Shown in pieces: positions 1 to 6,975 of a stretch of 31,086 nt of DNA. This stretch comes from JBKDZR01 sp047971485 (GTDB lineage: Bacteria > Pseudomonadota > Alphaproteobacteria > Rhodobacterales > Rhodobacteraceae), in contig JBKDZR010000049.1 in NCBI GenBank assembly GCA_047971485.1, positions 1 to 31,086 on the forward strand, in the 5' to 3' direction. The position numbers were made by a program, and so were the translations under genes. Each line of letters begins with the position of its first letter. The first letter of the stretch is position 1. Below the pieces are notes generated by a model that was not told the origin of the DNA, did no database searches, and worked only from the letters and a program-made list of their open reading frames with translations.

Positions 1-1876
1 TCCCGTCCACCGCGACGAACAGCGCGGTCTTGCCGGCGCCGGCCAGTTCCGCGGCCCGCGCCGCCAGCGCGCCGGTCCCGACCCCGAGCGTCTCCATGAA
101 CCGCGCCGCGCCGATCTCGACCCGGCGGCCGGCCACCATCGCCCGCAGACCCATCCCGGGCACCGCCTCGACACTGTCCGCGGCAGCCAACGGCCCGCCT
201 TCGGCCATGGCGGCATCGGTAATGGCGCGGGCGATCGGATGCTCGGAACCCGCCTCGGCGGCGCCGGCCAGCGCCAGAACCGTGGCGCGGTCGAAATCGT
301 CGGTCGGCAGCAGGTCGGTCATCGACGGATGACCGAGGGTCAGCGTTCCGGTCTTGTCAAAGGCCACCACCCCGACATCCGACAGGCCCTGCAAGGCCGC
401 GCCATCGCGGAACAGGATGCCGAGCTCGGCCGCCCGTCCGGTGCCGGTCATGATCGACACCGGCGTCGCCAGGCCCATGGCGCAGGGGCAGGCGATGATC
501 AGCACCGCCACCGCATTGACCAGTGCAAGGCTGAGCGCGGGCTCCGGCCCGAAGAGCAGCCAGCCCAGAAAGGTCAGCGCCGCCACGGCCATCACGGCGG
601 GCACGAACCACAGGGTGACCCGGTCGACCAGTGTCTGGATCGGCAGTTTGCCGCCCTGGGCCTCTTCGACCATGCGAATGATCTGGGCAAGCATGGTCGC
701 CTGTCCGATGGCGGTGGCCCGAAAGCTCAGCGCGCCGGTCTGGTTCACCGTGCCGCCGGTCAGCGTGTCGCCGGGGGCCTTTTCCACCGGTAGCGGTTCG
801 CCGGTGATCATGCTCTCGTCCACCCAGCTGGTGCCCTCGGCAACCGTGCCGTCCGTGGGGATGCGTTCGCCGGGGCGCAGGTCGATCAGGTCGCCCGTGC
901 GCAACTCGGCCACCGGGATCTCGTGCAGGGTGCCGTCCCGTTGCACCCGGGCGGTGCGCGGCTGCAAGCCGATCAGCCGCCGGATCGCCTGTGATGTGCG
1001 GCCCTTGGCGCGGGACTCCATCCAACGACCGAAGAGGATCAGGGTGACGATGACGGCCGCCGCCTCGTAATAGACATTCACCGTGCCGGGGGGCAGCACG
1101 CCGGGCGCGAAGGTGGCCACCAGCGAATAGCCCCAGGCGGCCAGTGTGCCCACGGCGACCAGGCTGTTCATGTCGGGTGCGCCTTTGGCCAGGGCGGGCA
1201 ACCCCTTGCGGTAGAATTGCCAGCCCGGGCCCAGCATCACGGCCGTGCTTAGTACGGCCTGCAACAGCCAGCTTGTCTGATGCCCAAGGTTGTTCATTAC
1301 CCAGTGGTGCAACGGTGGGAACAGATGTCCCCCCATCTCGATGACAAAAACCGGCAGGGTCAGCAGGGCCGCCACGGCCAGGTGCCGCTTCAGGCGGGCC
1401 TCTTCGGCGGCCTTGCGCAGGGTGCTGTCGGAGGGGCCGCTGCCGGTGATCAGTCGCGCATCATAGCCGAGCGCGTCGATGGCGGCGATCAGCGTTGGGG
1501 CATCCGCCGTACCGGTCACCTGGGCCTGTTCCGTCGCCAGGTTGACGCTGGCCCCCGTGACGCCGGGCACGGCCTGAAGCGCGCGCTCGACCCGCCCGAC
1601 GCAGGAGGCGCAGGTCATCCCCTCGATCGCCAGCCCGATGGTCTGGGGGCGCACCTCATAGCCCAGATCCTCGATCGTGTGGATCAAGGCCGTGCGGTCC
1701 AGGTCCGTGCCGGTGATCTCGGCACGTTCGGTAGCCAGGTTGACTGCCGTGTGATTGACCCCGGGCAGGGCTTGAAGGGCGCGCTCGACCCGGCCCACAC
1801 AAGAGGCACAGGTCATGCCCTCGATCTCCAGGCTGAGGGTCCGGTCGGGCAGAGGGTGGGGCAGAGTGTCTGTCAT
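1..1876 (-). CDS. copA: Cu(+)-exporting P1B-type ATPase (CopA/ActP), C-terminus outside window
   Basis: Heavy-metal P-type ATPase that pumps Cu(I) from cytoplasm to periplasm. About 625 N-terminal residues are visible; the reading frame is open to the window edge, so the ATP-binding remainder and GDGxND hinge are not seen. Two tandem HMA domains each carry GMTCASC (roughly residues 18-26 and 90-98). Then come membrane helices, the actuator loop with TGEP (~356), the CPC transport motif in IIACPCAMG (~462), the phosphorylation motif DKTGTLT (~505) and the SEHP nucleotide-domain motif (~544). CPC plus double CxxC makes copper (or silver) the expected substrate. The start is taken at 1876 (MTDTL); an in-frame ATG at 1888 is an alternative, and neither has a strong ribosome site. 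A CueR-like promoter lies just upstream, and the divergent neighbour is a CopZ-like chaperone. Identification is secure. Confidence 0.95.
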   Translation of the reverse strand, partial: MTDTLPHPLPDRTLSLEIEGMTCASCVGRVERALQALPGVNHTAVNLATERAEITGTDLDRTALIHTIEDLGYEVRPQTIGLAIEGMTCASCVGRVERALQAVPGVTGASVNLATEQAQVTGTADAPTLIAAIDALGYDARLITGSGPSDSTLRKAAEEARLKRHLAVAALLTLPVFVIEMGGHLFPPLHHWVMNNLGHQTSWLLQAVLSTAVMLGPGWQFYRKGLPALAKGAPDMNSLVAVGTLAAWGYSLVATFAPGVLPPGTVNVYYEAAAVIVTLILFGRWMESRAKGRTSQAIRRLIGLQPRTARVQRDGTLHEIPVAELRTGDLIDLRPGERIPTDGTVAEGTSWVDESMITGEPLPVEKAPGDTLTGGTVNQTGALSFRATAIGQATMLAQIIRMVEEAQGGKLPIQTLVDRVTLWFVPAVMAVAALTFLGWLLFGPEPALSLALVNAVAVLIIACPCAMGLATPVSIMTGTGRAAELGILFRDGAALQGLSDVGVVAFDKTGTLTLGHPSMTDLLPTDDFDRATVLALAGAAEAGSEHPIARAITDAAMAEGGPLAAADSVEAVPGMGLRAMVAGRRVEIGAARFMETLGVGTGALAARAAELAGAGKTALFVAVDG

Positions 1877-1906
1877 CGTGGCATCCATATGGGGCTGTGC
1901 GCTGAT

Positions 1907-1937
1907 CAGATAAGGCTTCCCATCATGGGAAGGTCAA
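1907..1937 (-). promoter_or_regulatory. CueR/MerR-type promoter of copA
   Basis: On the minus strand TTGACC (1937-1932) and TATCTG (1912-1907) are separated by exactly 19 bp, the over-long spacer typical of MerR-family promoters. The spacer holds the dyad CTTCCCATGATGGGAAG, close to known CueR operators of the CCTTCC...GGAAGG type. The copA start is about 20-30 nt downstream. A CueR gene is not in the window. Confidence 0.85.
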
Positions 1938-1993
1938 GCCCGCAGGTCTGATCTTTCTGTGTGCCGGGGCTGGCCGAATGCGTGCAGCGCCCC

Positions 1994-2024
1994 TTGACCT
2001 TCCCATGATGGGAAGCCCTATGTC
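1994..2024 (+). promoter_or_regulatory. CueR/MerR-type promoter of copZ
   Basis: TTGACC at 1994-1999 and TATGTC at 2019-2024 are separated by 19 bp carrying the same CTTCCCATGATGGGAAG dyad as the divergent copA promoter. From the -35 through the end of the dyad the two sites match base for base. It lies 36 nt upstream of copZ. Both genes are therefore expected to be induced together by Cu(I)-loaded CueR. Confidence 0.85.
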
Positions 2025-2059
2025 CTGTGTCATGACCCGCATCACCCAGGGAGGATCCG

Positions 2060-2248
2060 ATGCAATTCCATATCGAAACGATGACCTGCGGCGGCTGTGC
2101 GCGCGGCGTGACCAAGGCGATCCAGTCGGTCGATCCGGTCGCCGAGGTGCAGGCCGATCCGCCATCGCGCAAGGTCGAGGTCACGACCACGGCCCCGCGT
2201 GAGGCCCTGGCTGCGGCCCTGAGCAAGGCCGGTTTTGAGCCAACCTGA
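2060..2248 (+). CDS. copZ: CopZ-like copper chaperone (single HMA domain)
   Basis: A 62-residue stand-alone heavy-metal-associated domain. The metal loop MTCGGC places the two Cu ligands at C10 and C13, and the rest fits the short beta-alpha-beta-beta-alpha-beta fold. It is expected to carry Cu(I) in the cytosol and hand it to the HMA domains of CopA, encoded divergently. The start is well supported by GGGAGG at 2049-2054, five nt before the ATG. It has its own CueR-type promoter and ends just before a strong bidirectional terminator. Length is typical for the family. Confidence 0.92.
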   Translation: MQFHIETMTCGGCARGVTKAIQSVDPVAEVQADPPSRKVEVTTTAPREALAAALSKAGFEPT

Positions 2249-2262
2249 CAGGAGCACATAAA

Positions 2263-2292
2263 AAACCGACCTCCATCTCTGAAGGTCGGTTT
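2263..2292. terminator. Bidirectional intrinsic terminator
   Basis: Perfect 10-bp inverted repeat AAACCGACCT (2263-2272) and AGGTCGGTTT (2283-2292) with a 10-nt loop. A-rich sequence to the left and T-rich sequence to the right give a terminator in both directions. It lies between copZ (plus) and the converging minus-strand pseudogene. Confidence 0.9.
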
Positions 2293-2320
2293 CTGTGCAT
2301 CTGTGGTCGGAAAAAGGGGA

Positions 2321-3478
2321 TCAGTCCTTCTTGATCGTCTTGTCGTAATAAGGCACCGACGCAATCGTGGCGCGGATTTCGGTGACCTCATGGACCTCGA
2401 CGGTGCGGCGGCGGCTGTTGGGTTCGCCCCAGACCAGGGTGACCTCACGGCCGATTTCGGCATCGGCGATGTCGATCAGGGCAGTTGACAGCATGGCCCC
2501 GGCATTGGACGAATAGGACATCCAGTTGGACACCCTGATCGGGCGGCCGTTATGAAGAACCTGGTCTGCCTGGAAGGACGAATACATCGGTACCGGCAGC
2601 GAGATGAACTTGTTACGCGGCCCGTCTGCCCGCAGTGAGGCCTGCAGCACGCGGAACACATCGTATTGTTCCACATCAGCGTCATCTTGCGGCGCTTCTG
2701 GTTCGGCTTGATTTTCTCCAGCGCGGCGCGGCCGATGAAGTCATGGTCGAAATCGACCAGGTTGCCATAGCCCACCTCGAACGGTTCGACATAGTAGTCG
2801 GCGATCTTGTCGGAGATGAAACTGCCACCAAGGGATCCTGCCGCTTCGAAGGACTGGGCGGGGATCCAGCGTCGATACGCGGCCATGGTGTCGCTCTCGT
2901 AGATGGCGGGCAGGGGGCGGGGCATCCAGCCGGATTCCTGGGCGGCTGTGCCATAGGTGAGCGAACCGGCCTTGCGCAGGTCGTATTTCTCGCCGATGCG
3001 TTCCACCGCTTCGCGAACCGCCTGCTGATCGTCCCAAGCGCCATATAGTTCAAAGCCGGGCGTGCCGGCCATGCCGTGGCGCACGGCGCGGACGGTTTTG
3101 CCGGCGATGGTGAACTCGCCCATGTGGAAGAACTTGATCTCGGGCAGGGTGCCGTTGGTGACCTCTTTCATCAGTGGCAGCGCGTTGGGGCCTTGCAGCT
3201 GGACGCGGAACAGATCGCGACGTTCCCGGGCCTTGATAAAGTTTCTCATCGCGGGTGGCGGTGACCGCGTAGCTGGATTTCTCGGCGTTGTACTGGACCC
3301 AGTTGGCTGCGGTCGGCGGGCCGACGACGCGCATGAAATCCTCGGCTTCGCGGAAGACGATGGCATCCGAGATCATGTTGCCATCGGGGCCGCACATCAC
3401 CACCTGCTTGGCACGCAGGACGGTGAAGTTGTCATGATCGGCCTGCCAGGGGTCGATCAACGCGCCGGGCAGGGGGCC
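2321..3478 (-). pseudogene. LigM/DesA-family tetrahydrofolate-dependent O-demethylase, frameshifted and 5'-truncated
   Basis: Three consecutive minus-strand pieces in different frames together resemble vanillate/syringate O-demethylases of the GcvT-like LigM/DesA family. The first piece reads DPWQADHDNFTVLRAKQVV (from about 3460); the second runs from about 3243 to 2680 with GKTVRAVRHGMAGTPG, QESGWMPRPLPAIYES and DFDHDFIGRAALEKI; the third runs from about 2674 to 2321 with SNWMSYSSNAGAML and ends VPYYDKTIKKD. Joins are needed near 3241-3247 (one extra A in a run restores ATRDENF-IKARERRDL) and near 2660-2672 (after TLMWNN). The N-terminal ~90 residues of the family are absent, and a further frame change lies near 3470. 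Intact relatives transfer an aromatic methyl group to tetrahydrofolate. With two or three frame breaks plus truncation, sequencing error alone is unlikely. Confidence 0.85.
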
Positions 3479-3732
3479 TTCAGCGTGTCGGTCACCGGGC
3501 CATGCACCAGCACAGTCATCCGCAGCATTCCGGGGTGCGCCCCGGCTTTGTCCCTTCCTGACGGGGCGTCTGTTGGAACAGTTGGCGCGGGCCCATGGAC
3601 AAGGATCCTGGAAGGCGCCATATATCCGACTGAAAGAATCGGATTTGTGCGGATGCGCATCGGTTCGTCAGGCCAGGCACACCGGTTTTCCCGGTTTTCC
3701 AAGCAACGAGATGGAAAACACAGGGGAAAGAC
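3479..3732 (+). promoter_or_regulatory. Leader/promoter region of the ABC operon, with inverted and tandem repeats
   Basis: No gene is supported here. A hairpin CCGGGG-TGCG-CCCCGG lies at 3530-3545. An AT-richer dyad ATCCGA-N9-TCGGAT lies at 3624-3644, and a 9-bp tandem duplication CCGGTTTTC occurs at 3682-3690 and 3691-3699. The latter two are plausible regulator sites for the operon starting at 3733, but I recognise no specific regulator. A ribosome site GGGGAAAG sits just before the ATG at 3733. Confidence 0.45.
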
Positions 3733-5430
3733 ATGCAGAGGATCTGCTGTTTCGCCGGCCGCGTGGCGGTTGGTGTCGTTGTCATGGCGGCCATGTTCAT
3801 GCCAGAGGCTGTTCCGGCCCATGAGGATCACCACCGCCATGAACCGCGCGCTGGTATCGTCAGCGAGACCAATCACAAGGGGCCGACCACGGCCAAACAT
3901 CTGACCATTGGCGTCTGGTCTACGGCGGGCAATATCACCACCTATACCATCGGCAACAGCTGGAACGACTGGATGCTGTGGCTGGCCTTTGACAAGCTGG
4001 TCGAGCCGTCCCCCTATGTCGGCCAGGCTCAGGATTGGCTGGCGACAAGGGTCGAACAGATATCGGATGATGCCCGTGTCTGGGAGGTTGAGTTGCGCCA
4101 GGGTGTCCTGTGGCATGATGGCACGGAACTGACTGCCGAGGATCTGGCCTTTACTTTTGAATATTATCGCGAAGGCCCGAGCAACCGCTGGACGCATCAT
4201 ACCTCGGCCGTGCCCCGGATCGAGGGGATCGAGATCCTTGATGGCTATACCGTGCGCTTCACTTCCGTAAAGCCGATGCCCAATTTTGATCGGGTCACTG
4301 CCGCCGATCTGCCGATCATCCAGAAGGCGCAATGGGAGAACGTGACGGATCCCCGCGCCTTCACCGAGATCGCCATTGGCACCGGCCCCTATATCCTGAC
4401 CGACTACAAGGCGGATGAATATTATCACTACAAGGCCAATGAACAGTACTGGCAGGGCAAGCCTCTGGTGGATGAACTGACCCTGGTGATGATCAAGGAT
4501 CCCCAGACCATGTTCACTGCCCTCAAGACCGGTGAGATTGATGCGGCCGCCCGATCCTTGCCGCCAGAGCTGGTCAATCAGTGGCGCTCGGATCGGGGGA
4601 TCGAGATCGCCAAGGCCCCCAGCCTTTGGGGTGTGTGGATGGACATGAACCTGGGTCGGGAACCGTTCAACAACCGCGAGTTGCGCAAGGCTGTGTCGCT
4701 GGCGGTGAACTCGGATGAGATGCTGGACCGGATCATGTTGGGCATGGGCCAGTCCGGCGCCCATGGCTGGCCCCATGTGGACAGTTTCTGGACCCGGCCC
4801 GACCTGCGCGTGCCCCATGATCCGGTTGAGGCCCGTGCGATCCTCGATGCCGAGGGCTTTGCCGATACCAATGGCGATGGCTTCCGCGAGCGTCCCGATG
4901 GCAGCCCTCTGGATTGGGAAATCGTCGTGGCCTCGAACCAGCCGCTGTTCATTCGTGCCTCCGAGATGCTGAGCGATCAACTGGCCGCCGTAGGCCTTAA
5001 GACCCGCCTGCGGACGATGGATCCGGCCAGTTTCGAAAGCCTGTGGTCAACGCGGGATTATGACCTGCGGGTGATGGACATCACGCCCCATGGGATTGCC
5101 GATCAGGACATGCTGATCATCCTTTACCGTGGCGATGCCAACGCCGCCCTGACGCCCGAGCCGGAAAAGGATGAAATCGTCCTGCGCTGGCTGGAGGCCG
5201 AGACCCGCGAGGCGCGCCTGGCGATTTCCTATGAGCTTCAGGAGTACCAGAACGCTTATCCCAACCGGGTGATGCTGTGGTATCCCGACGGGCTGTTCGG
5301 CTATCGCTGGGAGAAATACGACAATTACGTCAGTTCCTCGGGCTACGGGATCTTCCACAAATATTCCTTCCTGCCTCGTCAGGGCCGTGAGGGCACAACC
5401 GACGTGCTGCACGCCCACAGCCACGACTGA
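3733..5430 (+). CDS. ABC transporter family-5 (peptide/nickel-type) substrate-binding protein, His-rich termini
   Basis: 565 residues, periplasmic SBP_bac_5 fold (DppA/NikA/OppA class). A signal peptide (residues 1-29) ends VPA, so the predicted mature N-terminus is HEDHHRH; the C-terminus is HAHSHD. Family landmarks include WEVELRQGVLWHDGTELTAE and DLAFTFEYY, then IGTGPYILTDY and RKAVSLAVN. It is the first gene of a nine-gene operon and feeds the permeases encoded downstream. The start at 3733 has a GGGGAAAG ribosome site. Family membership is clear but the ligand is not; the His-rich ends and neighbouring copper genes hint at a metal or metal chelate, while peptides or opines remain possible. 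A GC hairpin follows the stop. Confidence 0.9.
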   Translation: MQRICCFAGRVAVGVVVMAAMFMPEAVPAHEDHHRHEPRAGIVSETNHKGPTTAKHLTIGVWSTAGNITTYTIGNSWNDWMLWLAFDKLVEPSPYVGQAQDWLATRVEQISDDARVWEVELRQGVLWHDGTELTAEDLAFTFEYYREGPSNRWTHHTSAVPRIEGIEILDGYTVRFTSVKPMPNFDRVTAADLPIIQKAQWENVTDPRAFTEIAIGTGPYILTDYKADEYYHYKANEQYWQGKPLVDELTLVMIKDPQTMFTALKTGEIDAAARSLPPELVNQWRSDRGIEIAKAPSLWGVWMDMNLGREPFNNRELRKAVSLAVNSDEMLDRIMLGMGQSGAHGWPHVDSFWTRPDLRVPHDPVEARAILDAEGFADTNGDGFRERPDGSPLDWEIVVASNQPLFIRASEMLSDQLAAVGLKTRLRTMDPASFESLWSTRDYDLRVMDITPHGIADQDMLIILYRGDANAALTPEPEKDEIVLRWLEAETREARLAISYELQEYQNAYPNRVMLWYPDGLFGYRWEKYDNYVSSSGYGIFHKYSFLPRQGREGTTDVLHAHSHD

Positions 5431-5437
5431 CATGCCC

Positions 5438-5464
5438 GGGCGCGCGCCACCCGGTGCCGCGCCC
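5438..5464 (+). promoter_or_regulatory. Intercistronic hairpin after the binding-protein gene
   Basis: Perfect 7-bp stem GGGCGCG (5438-5444) and CGCGCCC (5458-5464) with a 13-nt loop, followed by a pyrimidine-rich tract. It sits in the 61-nt gap between the binding-protein gene and the next gene. It probably stabilises the upstream mRNA or partly terminates transcription, keeping the binding protein in excess. Similar hairpins follow tctC and dctP in this window. Confidence 0.6.
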
Positions 5465-5491
5465 CTTTCCCCTTTTCCGCGGAGATATTGG

Positions 5492-5992
5492 ATGATCGCC
5501 GTTCTCGATTCCGGCCGTTTCTGTACCTTTTTCCATGAAGCGCTGACCGCCTATCACGGGCCCGAGGCGCCCGGCGGTGTGGCCCATGCCGTCAAGATCA
5601 TGGAGCGGGCCTTTCCGATCCTGTCGCCCGATGCCCCGCCCGAGCGCCGGGAGATCACTATCCGCACAGCCTTTCGGGGGGCAGGGGTGCGCGACGCGTT
5701 TGAACTTGTGACCCGCGCGGTGACCGGCGGGCGCTATGACGTGGCGCCCGCACATGCGGGACCGGCGGATCTGGGCGATCGGGCGGGCTATGTGTTCCAT
5801 TTGGGGTATCGCGACCGGGCGGTCAGCCTGGTGGTGCGCGACGGGATCGTCCGGCAAGAATTCCTGACCTTGGCAGCCAAGCCCGATCGCAGCGCCGACG
5901 AAGAGATCCACCTTGCCTGGTTGAAGCAGGAAATGGCGGACCGGATCATGGCGCTGCATGCCAGTGCCGTATATGGCGTGATGGACGGTTGA
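5492..5992 (+). CDS. FmdE-like small protein of unknown function
   Basis: 166 residues, cytosolic (no signal peptide or membrane segment). The start at 5492 is supported by GGAG 8-10 nt upstream. I do not recognise it with certainty. The layout resembles the FmdE/FwdE domain (formylmethanofuran dehydrogenase subunit E family): YHGPEAPGG (residues 21-29) lines up with the family's HGHLCPG-type motif, and GAGVRDAFELVTRAVTGG (63-80) with the DSCAVDAIQVVTGC-type motif. If so, both conserved Cys positions are lost, so the usual metal site would be altered. It is co-translated with the permease genes, only 2 nt before the next ATG, so it probably serves this transporter. The assignment is by eye only. 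Confidence 0.6.
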   Translation: MIAVLDSGRFCTFFHEALTAYHGPEAPGGVAHAVKIMERAFPILSPDAPPERREITIRTAFRGAGVRDAFELVTRAVTGGRYDVAPAHAGPADLGDRAGYVFHLGYRDRAVSLVVRDGIVRQEFLTLAAKPDRSADEEIHLAWLKQEMADRIMALHASAVYGVMDG

Positions 5993-5994
5993 GT

Positions 5995-6975
5995 ATGTTC
6001 TATTATGGCCGGCTGATCCTGCAATATGCGCTGACCCTGCTGGCGGCGCTGACGATCAACTTCCTGCTGCCGCGCCTGGCCCCGGGCAGCCCGATCAATG
6101 CCATTCTCGGGCCGGATGTGATCGAGGCCATGACGCCGGATGAAATTCAGGCCGTGCTGGCGGATTTCGGCCTCGATCTGCCGATCTGGCAGCAATACTG
6201 GATCTACCTGTCCGGGGTGTTTCAGGCCGATTTCGGCACCTCGGTGGCGCTGGCCATGCCGGTCTGGGATGCGTTGATGGGCCGGTTGCCCTGGACGCTG
6301 CTGCTGATGGGGATGGCGCTGGCGGTCTCGACCCTGCTGGGGGTGACGCTTGGGGTGCTTTCAGCCTGGAAGCGGGGCGAGGTGGCCGATGTCTCGATCA
6401 TGGGCTGCGTGCTGTTTCTGGGATCGCTGCCGCCCTTCTGGCTGGCCATGCTGCTGGTCACGCTGTTTTCCACCACGTTGGGTTGGTTGCCGTCCTTTGG
6501 GGCCTACAAGCTGGGGGTGGCGACGGGCAGTCTGGATTGGTGGCTGGGGGTCGGTCAGCGGCTGATCATGCCGGTGACGGCACTGGCGCTGGTTCAGGGG
6601 GCCTCGATTCTGCTGATCGCCCGGTCCTCGATGCTGATGGCGCTGGAGCAGGACTATATCACCTTTACCCGCGCGCGTGGCTTGGGTGAGGGCCGGGTCT
6701 TCTTTCGCCATGCTCTGCGCAATGCCCTGCTGCCGGTCTATACCAACGTGATGCTGGGGGTTGGATCGCTGATCGGCGGTGCGCTGGTGATCGAGACGGT
6801 GTTTTCCTATCCCGGCCTGGGCAGTCTGGTGGTGATGGGGGTGAATTCCCGTGACTACAACCTGTTGCAGGGGATTTTCGTCTTTTCGACCGTGGGGGTC
6901 ATTGCCGCCAACCTGCTGACCGACCTGTTCTATCCGCTGATCGATCCGCGCACGCTGGAAGGGGCCGAGGGATGA
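5995..6975 (+). CDS. ABC transporter permease, DppB/NikB-type
   Basis: 326 residues; inner-membrane subunit of a peptide/nickel-class importer. It has an N-terminal helix (YYGRLILQYALTLLAALTINF), then LPRLAPGSPINAIL, about six helices, and the cytoplasmic EAA-type coupling loop RARGLGEGRVFFRHALRNALLP. The C-terminus reads NLLTDLFYPLIDPR, typical of the family. The ATG at 5995 is preferred; a TTG two codons upstream overlapping the previous stop is possible. It pairs with the permease domain of the next gene, with which it overlaps by 4 nt. Confidence 0.92.
   Translation: MFYYGRLILQYALTLLAALTINFLLPRLAPGSPINAILGPDVIEAMTPDEIQAVLADFGLDLPIWQQYWIYLSGVFQADFGTSVALAMPVWDALMGRLPWTLLLMGMALAVSTLLGVTLGVLSAWKRGEVADVSIMGCVLFLGSLPPFWLAMLLVTLFSTTLGWLPSFGAYKLGVATGSLDWWLGVGQRLIMPVTALALVQGASILLIARSSMLMALEQDYITFTRARGLGEGRVFFRHALRNALLPVYTNVMLGVGSLIGGALVIETVFSYPGLGSLVVMGVNSRDYNLLQGIFVFSTVGVIAANLLTDLFYPLIDPRTLEGAEG

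Noticed and set aside
3530..3545. CCGGGG-TGCG-CCCCGG hairpin as a terminator
   Set aside because: Stem is strong but no T-run follows on either strand; kept only as part of the leader description.
3457..4980. Long minus-strand open frame (507 codons) opposite the binding-protein gene
   Set aside because: Low-complexity Gly/His/Gln/Pro-rich translation typical of the antisense of GC-rich genes; the plus-strand frame has a signal peptide and clear family motifs.
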